Notes: a model not told the origin generated them from the sequence alone. 64,000 nucleotides of DNA from Zerene cesonia (GCF_012273895.1 NC_052106.1:3658001-3722000); one strand, 5' to 3'; counted from the stretch's first letter, positions 12,791-25,075 are shown. Translations and numbers: made by a program.

Positions 12791-13460
12791 ACGTTAGGAA
12801 CACTTAACAGTCTACATGTAATATTTGTGGTCTAATAATCATTGATACATTTGGCAAGTGCTAAATAAGTAACTATAAGTGGACAAGTTAATACTACTTG
12901 TTATTCTATTTTTACTTTATACCCAAAGCACGTTTTTAAAACATTTACTTTTTATACTAAAAGGAGATGAAACATGAATGTATTATTAGAACGAACGTGC
13001 TAAGGAGTCGCTAGTGTATCCACAAAAATAGGTACATTTATTTTTTGTTTTGCTTAATTGTACGGAATTACCAATATTTTCTATAAGAGGATTTAGTTCC
13101 TTTTTAGAATATCTATAAATGAGCTTAATATATGCAAAACACGAAAGAATATTTTATCGCTCTAGATTTTATTACGTGTCTATAATGTGTTGTACATATT
13201 TAATTCGCAATTTTTTAAGGCATATGAGTATAAAATAAAATAAAATATCCTTTCTTTTCTTTCCGCCCACAGTTCTACTTCGGAACGCGAAGTGTCGCGT
13301 TAGTCAAATGAAATTCCTATTGGAATAAGATGTACCATCCCGGTAAAAAGTAGCCTATGTCACTCTAGCCTCCTATCTCTTGTAATATTTGTAAGGATTC
13401 CTAACAACACGATTGATGGCTAAACTCTATATCTTAAAGTGATTTATAAATATATAAATT

Positions 13461-13637
13461 ACTAGCTGCACCCGGCCAACGCTGTTCTGCCTTACTCTTA
13501 TCATTTAGGGGTATGAAAAATAGATGTTGGCCGATTCTCATAGATACCGGATAAGCACAAAAAATTTCATCAAAATCGGTCAAGCCGTTTCGGAGGAGTA
13601 TGGCAACGAAAACTGTGATACGAGAATTTTATATATT
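13461..13637 (-). mobile_element. Interspersed repeat with ACTAGCTGC terminus, first of a head-to-tail pair
   Basis: It starts with ACTAGCTGCACCCGGCC and continues through ATGTTGGCCGATTCTCA, ATCGGTCAAGCCGTTTCGGAGGAG and ATGGCAACGAAAACTGTGA. The copy at 43202-43380 is its reverse complement over essentially the whole length. A second related copy starts directly after it at 13639. Confidence 0.75.
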
Positions 13638-13638
13638 A

Positions 13639-13772
13639 ACTAGCTGCGCCCCGCGGTTTCACCCGCGTAAGTCCGTATCCCGTAGGAATATCGATATAAA
13701 AAATAGATGTTGGCCGATTCTCAGACCTACCCAATATGCTTACCAAATTTCAGAGGAATCGGTCAAGCCGTT
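13639..13772 (-). mobile_element. Second tandem copy of the ACTAGCTGC repeat, cut by the assembly gap
   Basis: It begins ACTAGCTGCGCCCCGCGGTTTCACCCGCG and repeats the internal GATGTTGGCCGATTCTCA and AATCGGTCAAGCCGTT landmarks of the preceding copy before running into Ns. The near-identical repeat pair is a likely reason the assembly broke here. Confidence 0.75.
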
Positions 13773-14772
13773 NNNNNNNNNNNNNNNNNNNNNNNNNNNN
13801 NNNNNNNNNNNNNNNNNNNNNNNNNNNNNNNNNNNNNNNNNNNNNNNNNNNNNNNNNNNNNNNNNNNNNNNNNNNNNNNNNNNNNNNNNNNNNNNNNNNN
13901 NNNNNNNNNNNNNNNNNNNNNNNNNNNNNNNNNNNNNNNNNNNNNNNNNNNNNNNNNNNNNNNNNNNNNNNNNNNNNNNNNNNNNNNNNNNNNNNNNNNN
14001 NNNNNNNNNNNNNNNNNNNNNNNNNNNNNNNNNNNNNNNNNNNNNNNNNNNNNNNNNNNNNNNNNNNNNNNNNNNNNNNNNNNNNNNNNNNNNNNNNNNN
14101 NNNNNNNNNNNNNNNNNNNNNNNNNNNNNNNNNNNNNNNNNNNNNNNNNNNNNNNNNNNNNNNNNNNNNNNNNNNNNNNNNNNNNNNNNNNNNNNNNNNN
14201 NNNNNNNNNNNNNNNNNNNNNNNNNNNNNNNNNNNNNNNNNNNNNNNNNNNNNNNNNNNNNNNNNNNNNNNNNNNNNNNNNNNNNNNNNNNNNNNNNNNN
14301 NNNNNNNNNNNNNNNNNNNNNNNNNNNNNNNNNNNNNNNNNNNNNNNNNNNNNNNNNNNNNNNNNNNNNNNNNNNNNNNNNNNNNNNNNNNNNNNNNNNN
14401 NNNNNNNNNNNNNNNNNNNNNNNNNNNNNNNNNNNNNNNNNNNNNNNNNNNNNNNNNNNNNNNNNNNNNNNNNNNNNNNNNNNNNNNNNNNNNNNNNNNN
14501 NNNNNNNNNNNNNNNNNNNNNNNNNNNNNNNNNNNNNNNNNNNNNNNNNNNNNNNNNNNNNNNNNNNNNNNNNNNNNNNNNNNNNNNNNNNNNNNNNNNN
14601 NNNNNNNNNNNNNNNNNNNNNNNNNNNNNNNNNNNNNNNNNNNNNNNNNNNNNNNNNNNNNNNNNNNNNNNNNNNNNNNNNNNNNNNNNNNNNNNNNNNN
14701 NNNNNNNNNNNNNNNNNNNNNNNNNNNNNNNNNNNNNNNNNNNNNNNNNNNNNNNNNNNNNNNNNNNNNNNN
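13773..14772. other. Assembly gap, exactly 1000 N
   Basis: All bases are N. The round length marks a scaffolding placeholder, so the true distance is unknown. Frames called across it are artefacts. Confidence 0.99.
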
Positions 14773-16310
14773 CAGATTCGAAATTCAAATGTAATATTTT
14801 TTTATAATTAAGTGTAACAGTATTTATGGCCAGACTAAGTATAGATATTACAAAGCGAAAACACATTAGAGAAAGGTTTCAGTGTCGTTATTGTGTACAG
14901 TGCTACCAACTTAGCTCTGAAATGAAAATTCGACAACGGCATTTCAATCTTTAGAATATCCTGACTCTTCATAGCTTTCCGCATGTTAAACAATTAAAAT
15001 TTAGAAATATAGCAATAAAACATACAGAGTACTTGAAGTAAGCAACAAAGACAATTTATTTATTTATTTAATCTTTATTGCTCTTAAAAATATAAAAAAA
15101 AAAACTACAAAAACTTACTTACAATTCAACACATGTTATTTTTTTCGCTATTTGTAAGGATAATGTATCGATAATTTCAAGGATAAATAATTCATATTTT
15201 CTAACAGATCCTTCATACTAAGTCTTTCAAACATCCATCCATCCACAATCTTTATATGCGTAAAAGTTTTACAATGTATAAATAAAATTTTAAAGTAAAA
15301 CGAGTGATAAAATTCCATCAGAATTGGCTTGGTAAAATATCTATTGAATTAATAATAAAACTTTTATCAACAGGAAAATACGCCAAGTTTTAAATAATCT
15401 ATTTTGCCATTATTTAAGACTAATAATTCACATTTTTTATAGTGTCATTGTACTAAGTCTATTTATATTTCTATGCAATTAATTTGCCTTCTATAAATAG
15501 TATTTTCGGAATTAAAGCGGGCATTGACTTATGATAAATATTTTCTCCCCTTTATTGAAACTCCATTAAAATAAGTACGAATATCCACGTATCAAGTCAA
15601 TCACGACTGTAGATTAAAATTAGGCTGTTTTCGTATATACTCTTACATTAGTAACCTACGCAAAATTATGTAATTATTGAGTATTAGTATTCGTTAAGCC
15701 GTAATAATTGTATGCAATTAGATTAATTTATAAAAAGACACGGATAATTATGTCTCGAAAACAAAACTTAATAGAGATCACGTTACATACCAAGTTAGTA
15801 CCTTCTCACATAACATTTTGTACAAACAAACATACGGGTCTGATTTGTTCCGACACAACACGCGCTTAATTGCGCCGAGTTTTAAATTGCTCGAATAGAT
15901 AATTGTAGCGCTCATTCATGATCTTCAATTAACTATTACAATCGAAATCCTACCGCACAATTAATCAATGACAATTATATTGTGTCCCGACTTGCTCCTT
16001 TGCTATTTTCACGTCTTGTAACCGACGACGCTGTGATGATTTATTTGATGTAAGCCTGTGACCCGAGAGATTTTAATTCGAACACTTCGCTCGCTAACTG
16101 CGCAATTTATTAAGATCTTGCTTTGATGGACATATTGATCCTGTGAGCGTTAGTATGGCTTTTACTACAAATAAAGATTTTTTGAGCATAAAATGTTTTA
16201 TATTATGCTCACGGGGTGTAATATGAGATTAAATAGAAAATATTGTTTTGTATACAGATAATAAGACATATAAGGTCGAGTTTTGCTATAGTGCCTAACC
16301 AAATCGTTAC

Positions 16311-16464
16311 TATAAATATTTTGGAAAAGCAACAAATACACGTGCCATCAAATATGTGTGCGTGATCGTGCAGCAGTGTAGTGCAAATGTGTGAATGACA
16401 TCGTTATGTAGTGAGTGTCGCCCTCTGGTGGTTTGGATGGAGACTAGCGCGAGGTAGCGCCCGC
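16311..16464 (+). promoter_or_regulatory. Candidate proximal promoter and 5' UTR of Pde11
   Basis: Immediately upstream of the first coding exon are a TATA-like TATAAATA (16311-16318) and a CACGTG E-box (16339-16344). A TGA in frame with the Pde11 start lies at 16396-16398, with no other in-frame ATG between it and the start codon at 16465. This fits a short 5' leader. No convincing initiator is visible at the usual distance from the TATA motif, so the start site could equally lie further upstream with a spliced leader. Confidence 0.25.
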
Positions 16465-16522
16465 ATGGGGCAATCAGCGAGCATGTGTCGCCTCCACGGA
16501 TCATGCCTTCACCACAAGAAAA
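16465..16522 (+). CDS. Pde11: Pde11 exon 1: start codon and N-terminal 19 residues
   Basis: ATG at 16465 opens a 58-base coding segment giving MGQSASMCRLHGSCLHHKK plus one base before a consensus donor GTAAGG. An in-frame stop lies upstream at 16396-16398. The single leftover base matches the downstream exon at 29892, which needs exactly one base to complete its first codon, giving Ser20. From memory, the fly Pde11 start has a similar MGQ-ASMCR pattern, which I could not verify here. Gly2 with Ser6 fits the N-myristoylation consensus, and Cys8 and Cys14 are possible palmitoylation sites, suggesting membrane attachment. The Kozak context is mediocre (C at -3, G at +4). The exon call rests on phase, donor, bounded frame and the N-terminal pattern rather than on a domain. 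Alternative first exons are common in this gene family. Confidence 0.72.
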
Positions 16523-17772
16523 GTAAGGCCTTATATAATTTTTTATCGATTTATGAGGACTTTTGGTTAATATTTACAGGTCAAGCGTGTAATGAAGATG
16601 TATTATGCGAATAAGATTGTACTTAATAATTAAAGTATAATCATTCAGTGGAGTTGTTAAAATTGATATCTTGTAATGAGGGTTAATGCACCTACAATAT
16701 GATAATCAAAATGTATAAAGTTTAAATAATTATTTTAGTCAAATTAACAACCAAACGTCTTGTATCTACGTACGGTACGCGTGTAAACGATGGCCATGTG
16801 TCGCTATTATTAAATAAATAGATAGAAGATATTAAAAAAAGTCGAAGTAACACAACTTTGCATTTTAGACAGCCCGTCCATCAAGATTAAAGTTTGCAAA
16901 ATTGATGTTTTGCTGTTAAGAAGCTGAGAAAAAATAGCGTTCGAGATTTGTAAGATAGCCTTACACGCGCCGACCTTTTTCCTTTTAAATTTTATTTCTC
17001 TTCTGGGAACTGTACGTTAAACATTCCCGAAGGTTTTGAAGGAAGGAACTGTCTTTAATCTTACGTGATGTGTAACTTGTTAAACGAATAAAGTTTTGTT
17101 ATACCTACATACTATTGCAATATGATGTCCCGTTCGATTCAAATAAATTTATTTTGGTATTCAAATTAATTTTAACTATGTTTTTTTATGTCATAATGGA
17201 GTTTCATATAAAAGAGGCATAAGAGCAATGGCATGTAACAGGTGTAAGGATATGTTGAAGAATAATGTCAACCCTATTTTAAGCTAAATTTTAATCTAAC
17301 TTTACTTTTAAGAATCGATGTTTTTCTAGGGTAAATTCTATTTAAAAATAACACAACATAAATTACAAAATTTCACGGTCGTATTTTATACAAAAGGGTT
17401 TTATTAATTTAATTTGCGAAGTCTTAGAAGCGATAAATAATTTCATGGAAGCCTTAACGATATCTTTTCTTATTTCAAGAAAACATACTTCCGATAATTA
17501 ATTTATCGTAATTAATTTCGTACATAACAATTTCTGTGTCATAATTTATTTATCCATTACACCCGCTACCACTGCGTCTTTTCAAGAACCGTTTGAGTAA
17601 ATAAACATTACTTTTTCGCCACAGATTAAAAATGATGATGTTGATAAACTCTATATACACTGGAGCGATTTGCATTCCTCTAAAGCAGTAAAATTAATTA
17701 ATTCTCAGCTTTCGCGCCTGCTTGTATAATTTAGTGTAATTAAAACTACTCTGCTGGAATTTGTGTGAACAA

Positions 17773-18008
17773 TAAAATAATAGTTTAAAAAAACTAAAAA
17801 ACACGCTTTGAAAAATGGAATAATTTTATCAAATTAGTGTATTGTCATCGGTCCTCAATAAATCTACAGAGTTTGAACGAAATCTGGCCGTTTAAAGTGG
17901 GTCAAAATCGCGCCCAAAGAAGTCGGTTACAAACAAACATACAAACAAACATACAAACAAACAAACATACAAACATACAGGTGAAGCTAATAAAAAGCGT
18001 GTAAAAAG
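17773..18008 (+). mobile_element. ACACGCTTT-ended non-autonomous repeat, copy 2
   Basis: Nearly collinear with 7817-8073: the same TAGTTTAAAAAAACTA palindrome, AACACGCTTT, a block containing GTGTATTGTCATCGGTCC, an AAACAAACAT array and the AAAGCGTGT end. Relative to copy 1 it lacks about 20 bases after the left motif and has a different number of AAACAAACAT units, as expected of independently diverged copies. Confidence 0.75.
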
Positions 18009-18052
18009 TTGACATTGATTTTGTTCGGGTAGTCGTGTAAAAGAAAAACTAT

Positions 18053-18185
18053 ACTAGCTGTCCGTTCCTAGGTTCACCCGTGGTATATCATGTACCTATG
18101 TATAGCGTGTAACACTAGGGGATCATGTGCATATCCAATGGTCAAAGAATGTTCAAAATTGTTCAAGTAAGCACGTTCAAAAAAC
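18053..18185 (-). mobile_element. Degenerate repeat fragment with ACTAGCTG terminus
   Basis: ACTAGCTGTCCGTTCC is followed by GGTTCACCCGTGG and later GCACGTTCAAAAAACCAATT. A similar order (CCCGTGGTACATA, ATATATCCAACGGTG, GCGCGTTCAAGCAAACAAAC) is found at 36971-37135, marking two old copies of one subfamily. No coding capacity. Confidence 0.55.
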
Positions 18186-18917
18186 CAATTAAATTCTATA
18201 GTTCTATATTAGTATCGGTAGTAGTGAAATAGTAAGCTCATAAGAAAATATGCATAGAAGCAATGTTCAATTTAAGTATTACTAATTTATTTATACAGAA
18301 CATTTATACAGTACTGAACGTGGATTAAATGAAAAATGTTTTTCAATAATTCCAATGTGATTGCTTTTGCATATTGTACGGTTGTAACACATTGTTGAAA
18401 AACAAATGCATTTATTTTGATAAAAAAAATCCCGTAATTGAAGTGAAGACTGTCGCAGTTTTTAATTTATTTGCGGAGTATTCATTTTTCTCATAGACCA
18501 AGTGATAAGACGGTGAATTTCTATGAAGTCTCGTTGTATTTAATGGTGACCTATACGTAGAACTATTAAAAAAACACTACCCAATTTTATTTAGATTAAT
18601 AATATAGTTGTTTGATTTTGATAATACATTTAAATGTAAAATAGTATACTAGTGAACCGTTTGTTCCTTGTATAACATTGATTACATTTGAAGACTCTAA
18701 ATGAATTACAAATCTTAAACAACAATGTCGAGTTCGCAATAAATCCTTACTAATATTATAAATGTGAAATTTTTGTCTTTCTTTTACGTCGCAACGGAGC
18801 TTATTCATGTTAATGTTTGTCTGGATCAAGTTCGAGGGGTAGACTGCTACCAATAGGAATTTTTCTATATTTTGGATTCTTACTTTATACAAGACCCGTA
18901 TGGCATAGTAAAGATAC

Positions 18918-19150
18918 ATGCATGCCACGGTGTTTCGTACGATGAGTGGGGGAGCCGGAGGCCCGTTTCCTTTTCCTCACCCGAACCAGTCCATTCCTTC
19001 TTTCCAGTCGTTAATCCATTCCTTTTCCCTTACCCCAAAAAAGCGGGCAGCGCATTCGCAGAGGATCTACCTTTGCGAATGTTCATGGGCAGTGGTGATC
19101 GCTTACCATCAGGCGAACCACAGCTCAGTTGCCCGCTATGACATAAAAAA
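18918..19150 (+). mobile_element. GGAGCCGGAG-type retroposon with A-rich tail
   Basis: The landmarks are GGGGGAGCCGGAGGCCCG, GCGAATGTTCATGGGCAGTG and GATCGCTTACCATCAGGCGA, ending in TATGACATAAAAAAAAATAC, an A-rich 3' tail that suggests spread by reverse transcription. Related copies are at 10207-10505, 55091-55350 and 56745-56819. The two overlapping open frames inside are accidental products of the CT-rich block. Confidence 0.7.
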
Positions 19151-22100
19151 AAATACATAGCGATACATAGTAACTCTGGTCTGATATTGGAAAATATGGA
19201 TGTTGTAATATGTTTTATATTCTGATTATTTTATTTGCTGTTTATGGTTCTTATCAAAAGGAGACATAACTCCTTCCTATAAAGCGGCCCGCTGTGGCAA
19301 TAAAGCCGATTATGATAGTGGCAGTCGTAAAACCTGTGTCTCCTAAAATCAGCTCATTGAGCAGTTTTAACTGATGTATCGTAACAACTTCTTATTCACT
19401 GTAATAAAAATAAAATAATGTAAAAAATCAGTCTAAATAGCATACAGTAAGATTCTAAAAGAACTATCAACTTTTCGCGGGATGATGAGGGAAAAAGCTA
19501 ACCTAGTCAAACTAAACTCGTATTCCCAAATTCTTGGGCGCAATATAAATAGACGATGTTTTTCGAAACAACTTCTGATCGTCTTCGGGATACTAACTCA
19601 TTCCAGGACGAGCAGCTCGAAAACATTTAAAATAAGTTGAGATATTTTTCAGTATATTTCCATGAGTAATAAATATTGTTTTTTATTAAAATGCACACTT
19701 ATGACATTTAAAAAATATATGACATTCGTACTTAGATATATGGAACGTCCTTACACTATGAGTTACAAATGAAACCAACCCGTATGCCGAACGCCCAGCT
19801 AAAACTAACAACTATACAACTCAAATTGCCAATCCGACTCGATTGTTTTACGCTTTATCAAATAGAAGCATCTCATTAGAGAGGAGTTAATTGTATTAGA
19901 AAGGCCACATGAGATACCCGGGATCGGAGTAAAGGTTGATGAACCCTACAATCATTTAAACTTTCCCGATTATACCGCGGTTTCCAAACTCGAGATGTTT
20001 TTGGGACGTTCTTCTGAAACCGAATAATTTACATTGTTTTACTTATTGAAATAGAGTTTAACTTTTACGCACTAATGGGAAAATTTTTAAATTACATATT
20101 ATGAGTCTCCTAACTCAAACATAATATGTAATTGTAATAGTAATTGCTATCCTAGTTTGGTTCGATTTTTCAGCTATAGGTTTTAGTTGGTTCGATTTTA
20201 CATCTATGATGAAGTTTTTCGCTTTGTATCACTTTCGTGGATTATCGTTTTTAGTCTTGCTGAGGGCCATCCTCGTACCTTCCGTATATGAATATCGAAC
20301 CACTTTCCCAAGGATTGTATTTACAAACACTTTGTCCAATATTTTGACATCTTTCTACAAAAATATGGTTTTGTCACTTGATTGGACAACCCACCGAAAC
20401 ACCATTGAAGTTGAGTAGATAATTGGGAAGTTTCTAACGGGGTTTCAGCATTCATCGGTAATTCTGTTGGTGAAAGTATTCCTCAATAGTAAAGAAAATC
20501 TCGTCGGTTAATAGATATTTTCCGTGACCTCCCTTTGCGTCGCTTATGTTTTGGCCGTTTGCGTTTGCCCACCTCATTTTTAGTAATTATTTATGAGTTA
20601 TATAATGACCAGTCTCTTATATAATTTAAAGAATGTGACTTGGATCCTTTCTTGATGTTTTATATTCATTTTACAAGATAAAATCTATTCTTTGAATTCT
20701 TTCCTTCACTCCTTTGATCGCCTTTTTGTACGAGTAAAGCGTGGACGGCTAGATCCGTCTCTGTCACAAACAGAGGCTCCATTGTATCTATCATTAACCC
20801 GGTACACAAATATTCAACTAATACTAGATGGAGGGGAGATGTTTAAAAAAATACATTTGGCTTAAACCTACTTGATATAAAAAATCACAGATTGGCGCGA
20901 AAATTGACTATCAATTATAACTGATTGACAGATAACAAAATCGAAAGTAGCATTATGTTCTTTTATAGTATCTTTTAAGTAGGTTTATATCTTCCCAGTA
21001 GTAATGTACAAAATAAACGAAAGACAGAACATTTCAATTTATACTTGGACAGCATAATATAATCAACATAAATTCAATTATATATTATGCATTACTTGTA
21101 TTCAATAACAGGCTATAAATAATGAATAGTAAAATGCTAATATTAACAATGTACAAACACAACAAAGAAGCAACGTACTAAAAGATCACACTGCGGTATA
21201 AAGTTAATTTCCTTTTAAATATTGAACAGGGTTTTATAGGGAATAAAAACAAGGGAAGTTTTATACGGATCGTATATTTGAGCATTGGTTTATCGGGCAA
21301 ATAGTACTTTCGTTACGAATCTTTATATGTTCGCGGTTTTTGGTGAAATGTGTAACTGAGTGAGGTTTAATAATGAAATTTGTTAGGAAATTTAAATATG
21401 GACTCATAGAGTAACCTTTTCTCAATAAAAAAAAAAACAAAATGCTATGGTATGTATATATGTAATTTTAATCTACTGGGGCAGCAGTAATAGAAATTAG
21501 AAAAGTCATCTTTGTCTAATAAGACAAACACTCAAAATATTGAGATCATTTAATTAAAATTTATATTAAAATTAATCAGAAGACCGATAAAAATTAAAAA
21601 CCAATCAATTTCCTACTGAATCACTGTTTTAACAAATACAAGAACGATTTACTAAATCTCATGTGATGTTTAAAAACTCATGACTCCGGCATTATAACTT
21701 ATAAAATTGATATTATGGAAATACCATGTGCGCGAGATTAAATTTTCCCCGAAGATTCTTCACGTGACGACTTTGTAAAATATGATAAGTTGTAACTGCA
21801 AACTGTCTAATGAAATTAGTTGCGTGAGCGGATGTTTGGTTTGAAAGGTCAAATTGAAGTCGTTAACTGCAATTTTTTGACCGCAGCTATTTCAGAATCT
21901 AGAATTTTCGAGAGGAAAGGTTAAGGTTTAAAACGACAGGAAAGTAATGGAATGAGCGAATCAATATTATGTTGAGGGTTGAATCTTTAGAAATTGATCT
22001 TATCAAACAGTTTAAAGTGAATGAAGCCATAATTCCTCTAATAAAGATGAATTCACTGACACGAAATCGTACGTAATAATAAAACGGGCATTGTATATTT

Positions 22101-22434
22101 ACTCTGTGATTACAAATTGTCATCCTATATCCAACAATATAAAATATAAATTTTCAATTCTATGAAACTAAAGAATAAATCTTATAAATTATTAAATTAA
22201 AAGTTTTGAAGAAGTTTTTGGAGACAAATGTAGCTCACGAAGTAAAGAATTTTAAAACTGTAACGGATTAAAAACATGATTAATTGTCCAGTTAATTATA
22301 GTCACACACATCACGATAAACAAGAAGCAGTCGAGATTCCAATTTACTACGCTCGTTATGTACACTCACGACAAACTGGATAAAACGTTATAAAATATGA
22401 AATTTCGCATATTTCATATTTTCGCAAATTTCGA

Positions 22435-22470
22435 ATATTTAGGCACAAGTCAAAACTTGTGCCTAAATAT
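22435..22470. repeat. Perfect 16-bp inverted repeat with 4-nt loop
   Basis: ATATTTAGGCACAAGT is followed by CAAA and then the exact reverse complement. On either strand it would form a stable short hairpin. Nothing nearby indicates a gene or a known element. Confidence 0.85.
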
Positions 22471-24609
22471 AATCTTCTCACGTAGACAAAACAATGCCAA
22501 AGCTTATTTACGAGTCAATGTTTGTATAAATGTTTATCGCTCAACATAATAAATGGAATATACAAAACGAAATGGGCGCAATGTTCATAGAGATTCCCCA
22601 ATTCCTACTTTCCTCGCTGACCTATATCAATGATTGCCGAAAATAGCGTATACGGGGTATGTGTTTGAACTATTTTCCATGGAATTTGATCTGAGTTCCT
22701 GATGTATAATGGCTTGGCGAGGACTACGTCAATGGGTGGGCGATACGGACTAGTGAGAGTTGAAAGTCATAATAGCAATTTACGTCGAAACAGAGAACGG
22801 GGTACTGTTGTAGACTTCGCAGAATTCCGCCATGAACTTTTTACACAGAGACTGTATACATATTATACTAGTAGTGTTGTTAATATGATTTTTGTATAAA
22901 TGTAGGATTGAACGATTGGTAGCGGATTTTTATCTCTGATTTGCGCTTTGTTAAGGGAAATTTCTATGGGAATGAAATGTTTCACTGCGGTAAATATACT
23001 CTGTATCTCAAGCTTTTTGTAAAATAAAAGGATTACTGTATGTTTGCTATTTTTTGTGTTCATAATATATCTGTATATTGCAGGTAGAATAAATCTTTTT
23101 TTCTTTGTTTATCACAAAAAGGTAAGCAAATAATGTTTTCATTTCAATCTTAATATTATATGCGTTTTAAGCTTTGGAATAAAATAGTTAGACCAAAGTT
23201 TATCCGGTAGCGAATTCCATTTTTTCTCTTTCACAGCGAGCTCTTTTGAGGAAGTTCAACATCTGCAGGAAACGAAAGGCATTAAAGAAAGTAGAAAATA
23301 AAGCATAAAATACATTCTATATTATAGGCTTTGTAACAAAAAAGTTCCTCTTTGATCCTATGAAAACACTTTAGGATCCGTTTCGATTTTCTTTATAAAT
23401 GTAATGTAAAAGGGAATAGAAACATGTATTTTAGCGGTTTTAACTCAATATTATATTTTTTTTTGGAAAAAGGGAGGAATAGGGTTTTAATTTTTTTCCT
23501 TGTATTTGATAAATGAACGATTTGACTTATATTTATTGGACTCAATTCTAAGGCGGCCCAAGCGGGAAAATAAAATAGTTTCACACATTTCTGAGCTTTT
23601 ATTAAATATATATTCTGGGGCTTATATTGTTAGGAACCTTTTGTTATGACATTCCGTTTTTAACATAGAATATATTTCGATGAATTAGCCTTAAATCAAT
23701 TTACTTGTTTAATGATTTAATGAACATTACATTAATAAAAAAATTAAATTAAATTATCCAACTACAATACATTAAAGCAATGTTTCATAATGGACTAGAT
23801 TTATATACAATGCCCTGATACCGATATCCTACTGACGTTGAAATATGCATTGTTAACCCTACGCTCATGAAAATTATAACAAAAACAAAAGGGTTTTGTT
23901 CGAACATTCTTTTATAACCCTCATCCACGTGTATACTGAATGAAGGACACGTGATATCTAATGAACAAATGTTAAAGTATGTCTGAGGCATATTATAATG
24001 CGTGAATTCATGAATCATTTGTTAACATAAATTTTATTTATAACCACCCAAAAATATACCTGTACAATATTGTGATAAATTGCCATAATAATATAGTGCG
24101 CAAGTTTAATACACAGACTAGAGGGAAAGGATGATACGATTTCGATATAATACTCCACATAGATAGTTTGTTAAATGTGTGAAATATTGATTATCTTATT
24201 AATATGCATGTTGCGTGAATGCCGTATAAAAGACAGAATAGATAAAAAAAAAATTTTGCTTGTGTTACTTACGTATAAAATCGCCTGGACATATTTTATT
24301 ATTTTTTATTCAATCTACAGAATTAAACTCTCCTATAATTTTATAACACAGATCAATAACTCTTAGGAAAAAAAATCCAAGTTAATTACCTATCAATTTT
24401 AAACATTTTTTATTCCTATTCATATTTATTGCAGATTTGTGATATTCTGTGGTAGTATTATGTGTAGTAAGGTCGTGAAGCTCCTTCTTGGTATCGTACA
24501 GTAAAATATTAATTTAATCAACTTATAAATTTGCTTTTGCGTCGCGCAATGTCGTATTAAAATATATTCATTTTCACATCACTAAATTGTGTTTCGATGA
24601 AATAATTTT

Positions 24610-24911
24610 GCAGCAGGGGTGGCTCAGTGGTGAGAACCTCGGACTTCAAAATCGATAAGTCCGGGTTCGAGACCGGGCGAGGGGGCAGAAAATAAATTGA
24701 TTTTTCAATTTATCTGCGCATGTAGATAACATCACCACTGCTCGAAACGGTGAAGGAAAACATCGTGAGGAAACCGGCATGTCCAAGAATCAAAAAAGTT
24801 CGACGACATGTGACATCTGCCAATCCGCACTTGGCCAGCGTGGTGGATTATGGCCTGAACCCTCACAGGAGGCCTGTGTCCCAGCAGTGGGAACATATAT
24901 GGGCTGATGAT
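24610..24911 (+). mobile_element. Complete tRNA-derived SINE, family A, with 14-bp target-site duplication
   Basis: The head has an A-box-like TGGCTCAGTGG and a B-box-like GGTTCGAGACC, the internal RNA polymerase III promoter of a tRNA-derived SINE. The body contains AACATCGTGAGGAAACCGGC and TGTCCCAGCAGTGGGAACAT and ends in a GATGATGATG-type tail. GATGAAATAATTTT is present exactly on both sides (24596-24609 and 24912-24925), a 14-bp target duplication that fixes the borders. It lies in sense orientation within Pde11 intron 1. A second full copy is at 32281-32543 and a 3' fragment at 37976-38095. Confidence 0.9.
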
Positions 24912-24988
24912 GATGAAATAATTTTATTGCAATATTTTACTAGATTTATTATAAGGAGAAGCACACTTGGGTTTTAAATTTATACTGT

Positions 24989-25075
24989 ACTAGCTGCGCA
25001 CCGCGGTTTCACCCGCATAAGTCCGTATCCTGTAGGAATATCGGGATAAAAAGTTGTCTGTATGTTATTACAGTT
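24989..25075 (-). mobile_element. Truncated repeat with ACTAGCTGCGC terminus
   Basis: ACTAGCTGCGCACCGCGGTTTCACCCGCATAAGTCC matches the start of the 13639 copy, but the element breaks off after about 85 bases. Confidence 0.6.

Larger units (their letters stand above)
1..16464. other. DNA upstream of the first Pde11 coding exon, no intact gene recognised
   Basis: I could recognise no intact protein-coding gene or RNA gene on either strand here. The reading frames present are short and AT-rich, and most fall inside repeats. Recognisable content is listed separately: a candidate regulatory block (about 1480-2090), a decayed reverse-transcriptase segment (about 3340-3702), and repeat copies at 7817-8073, 8594-8806, 10207-10505, 12637-12790 and 13461-13772, plus an assembly gap. 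Stretches such as 9000-10200 and 10600-12600 are AT-rich sequence in which I see nothing definite. Whether a non-coding 5' exon of Pde11 lies here cannot be decided without transcripts. Confidence 0.6.

Noticed and set aside
12601..12807. 68-codon frame ending in RNPLCRESGSHLTSFL
   Set aside because: This peptide is the translation of the CAAGTGCGAGTC dispersed repeat, not a gene.
13600..14866. Long open frames of 350-400 codons on both strands
   Set aside because: They consist almost entirely of X from the 1000-N gap; the real residues belong to a dispersed repeat.
18596..18928. 110-codon minus-strand frame
   Set aside because: Part of it is repeat sequence (TATTATAAATGTGAAA...), with no recognisable domain and intron-like composition.
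18872..19160. Two overlapping proline/serine-rich open frames
   Set aside because: They lie inside a retroposon copy whose CT-rich block creates the frames; no domain.
24612..24690. Possible tRNA gene (A and B boxes)
   Set aside because: The boxes are the head of a SINE with a target duplication and a long non-tRNA body; no acceptor stem closes.
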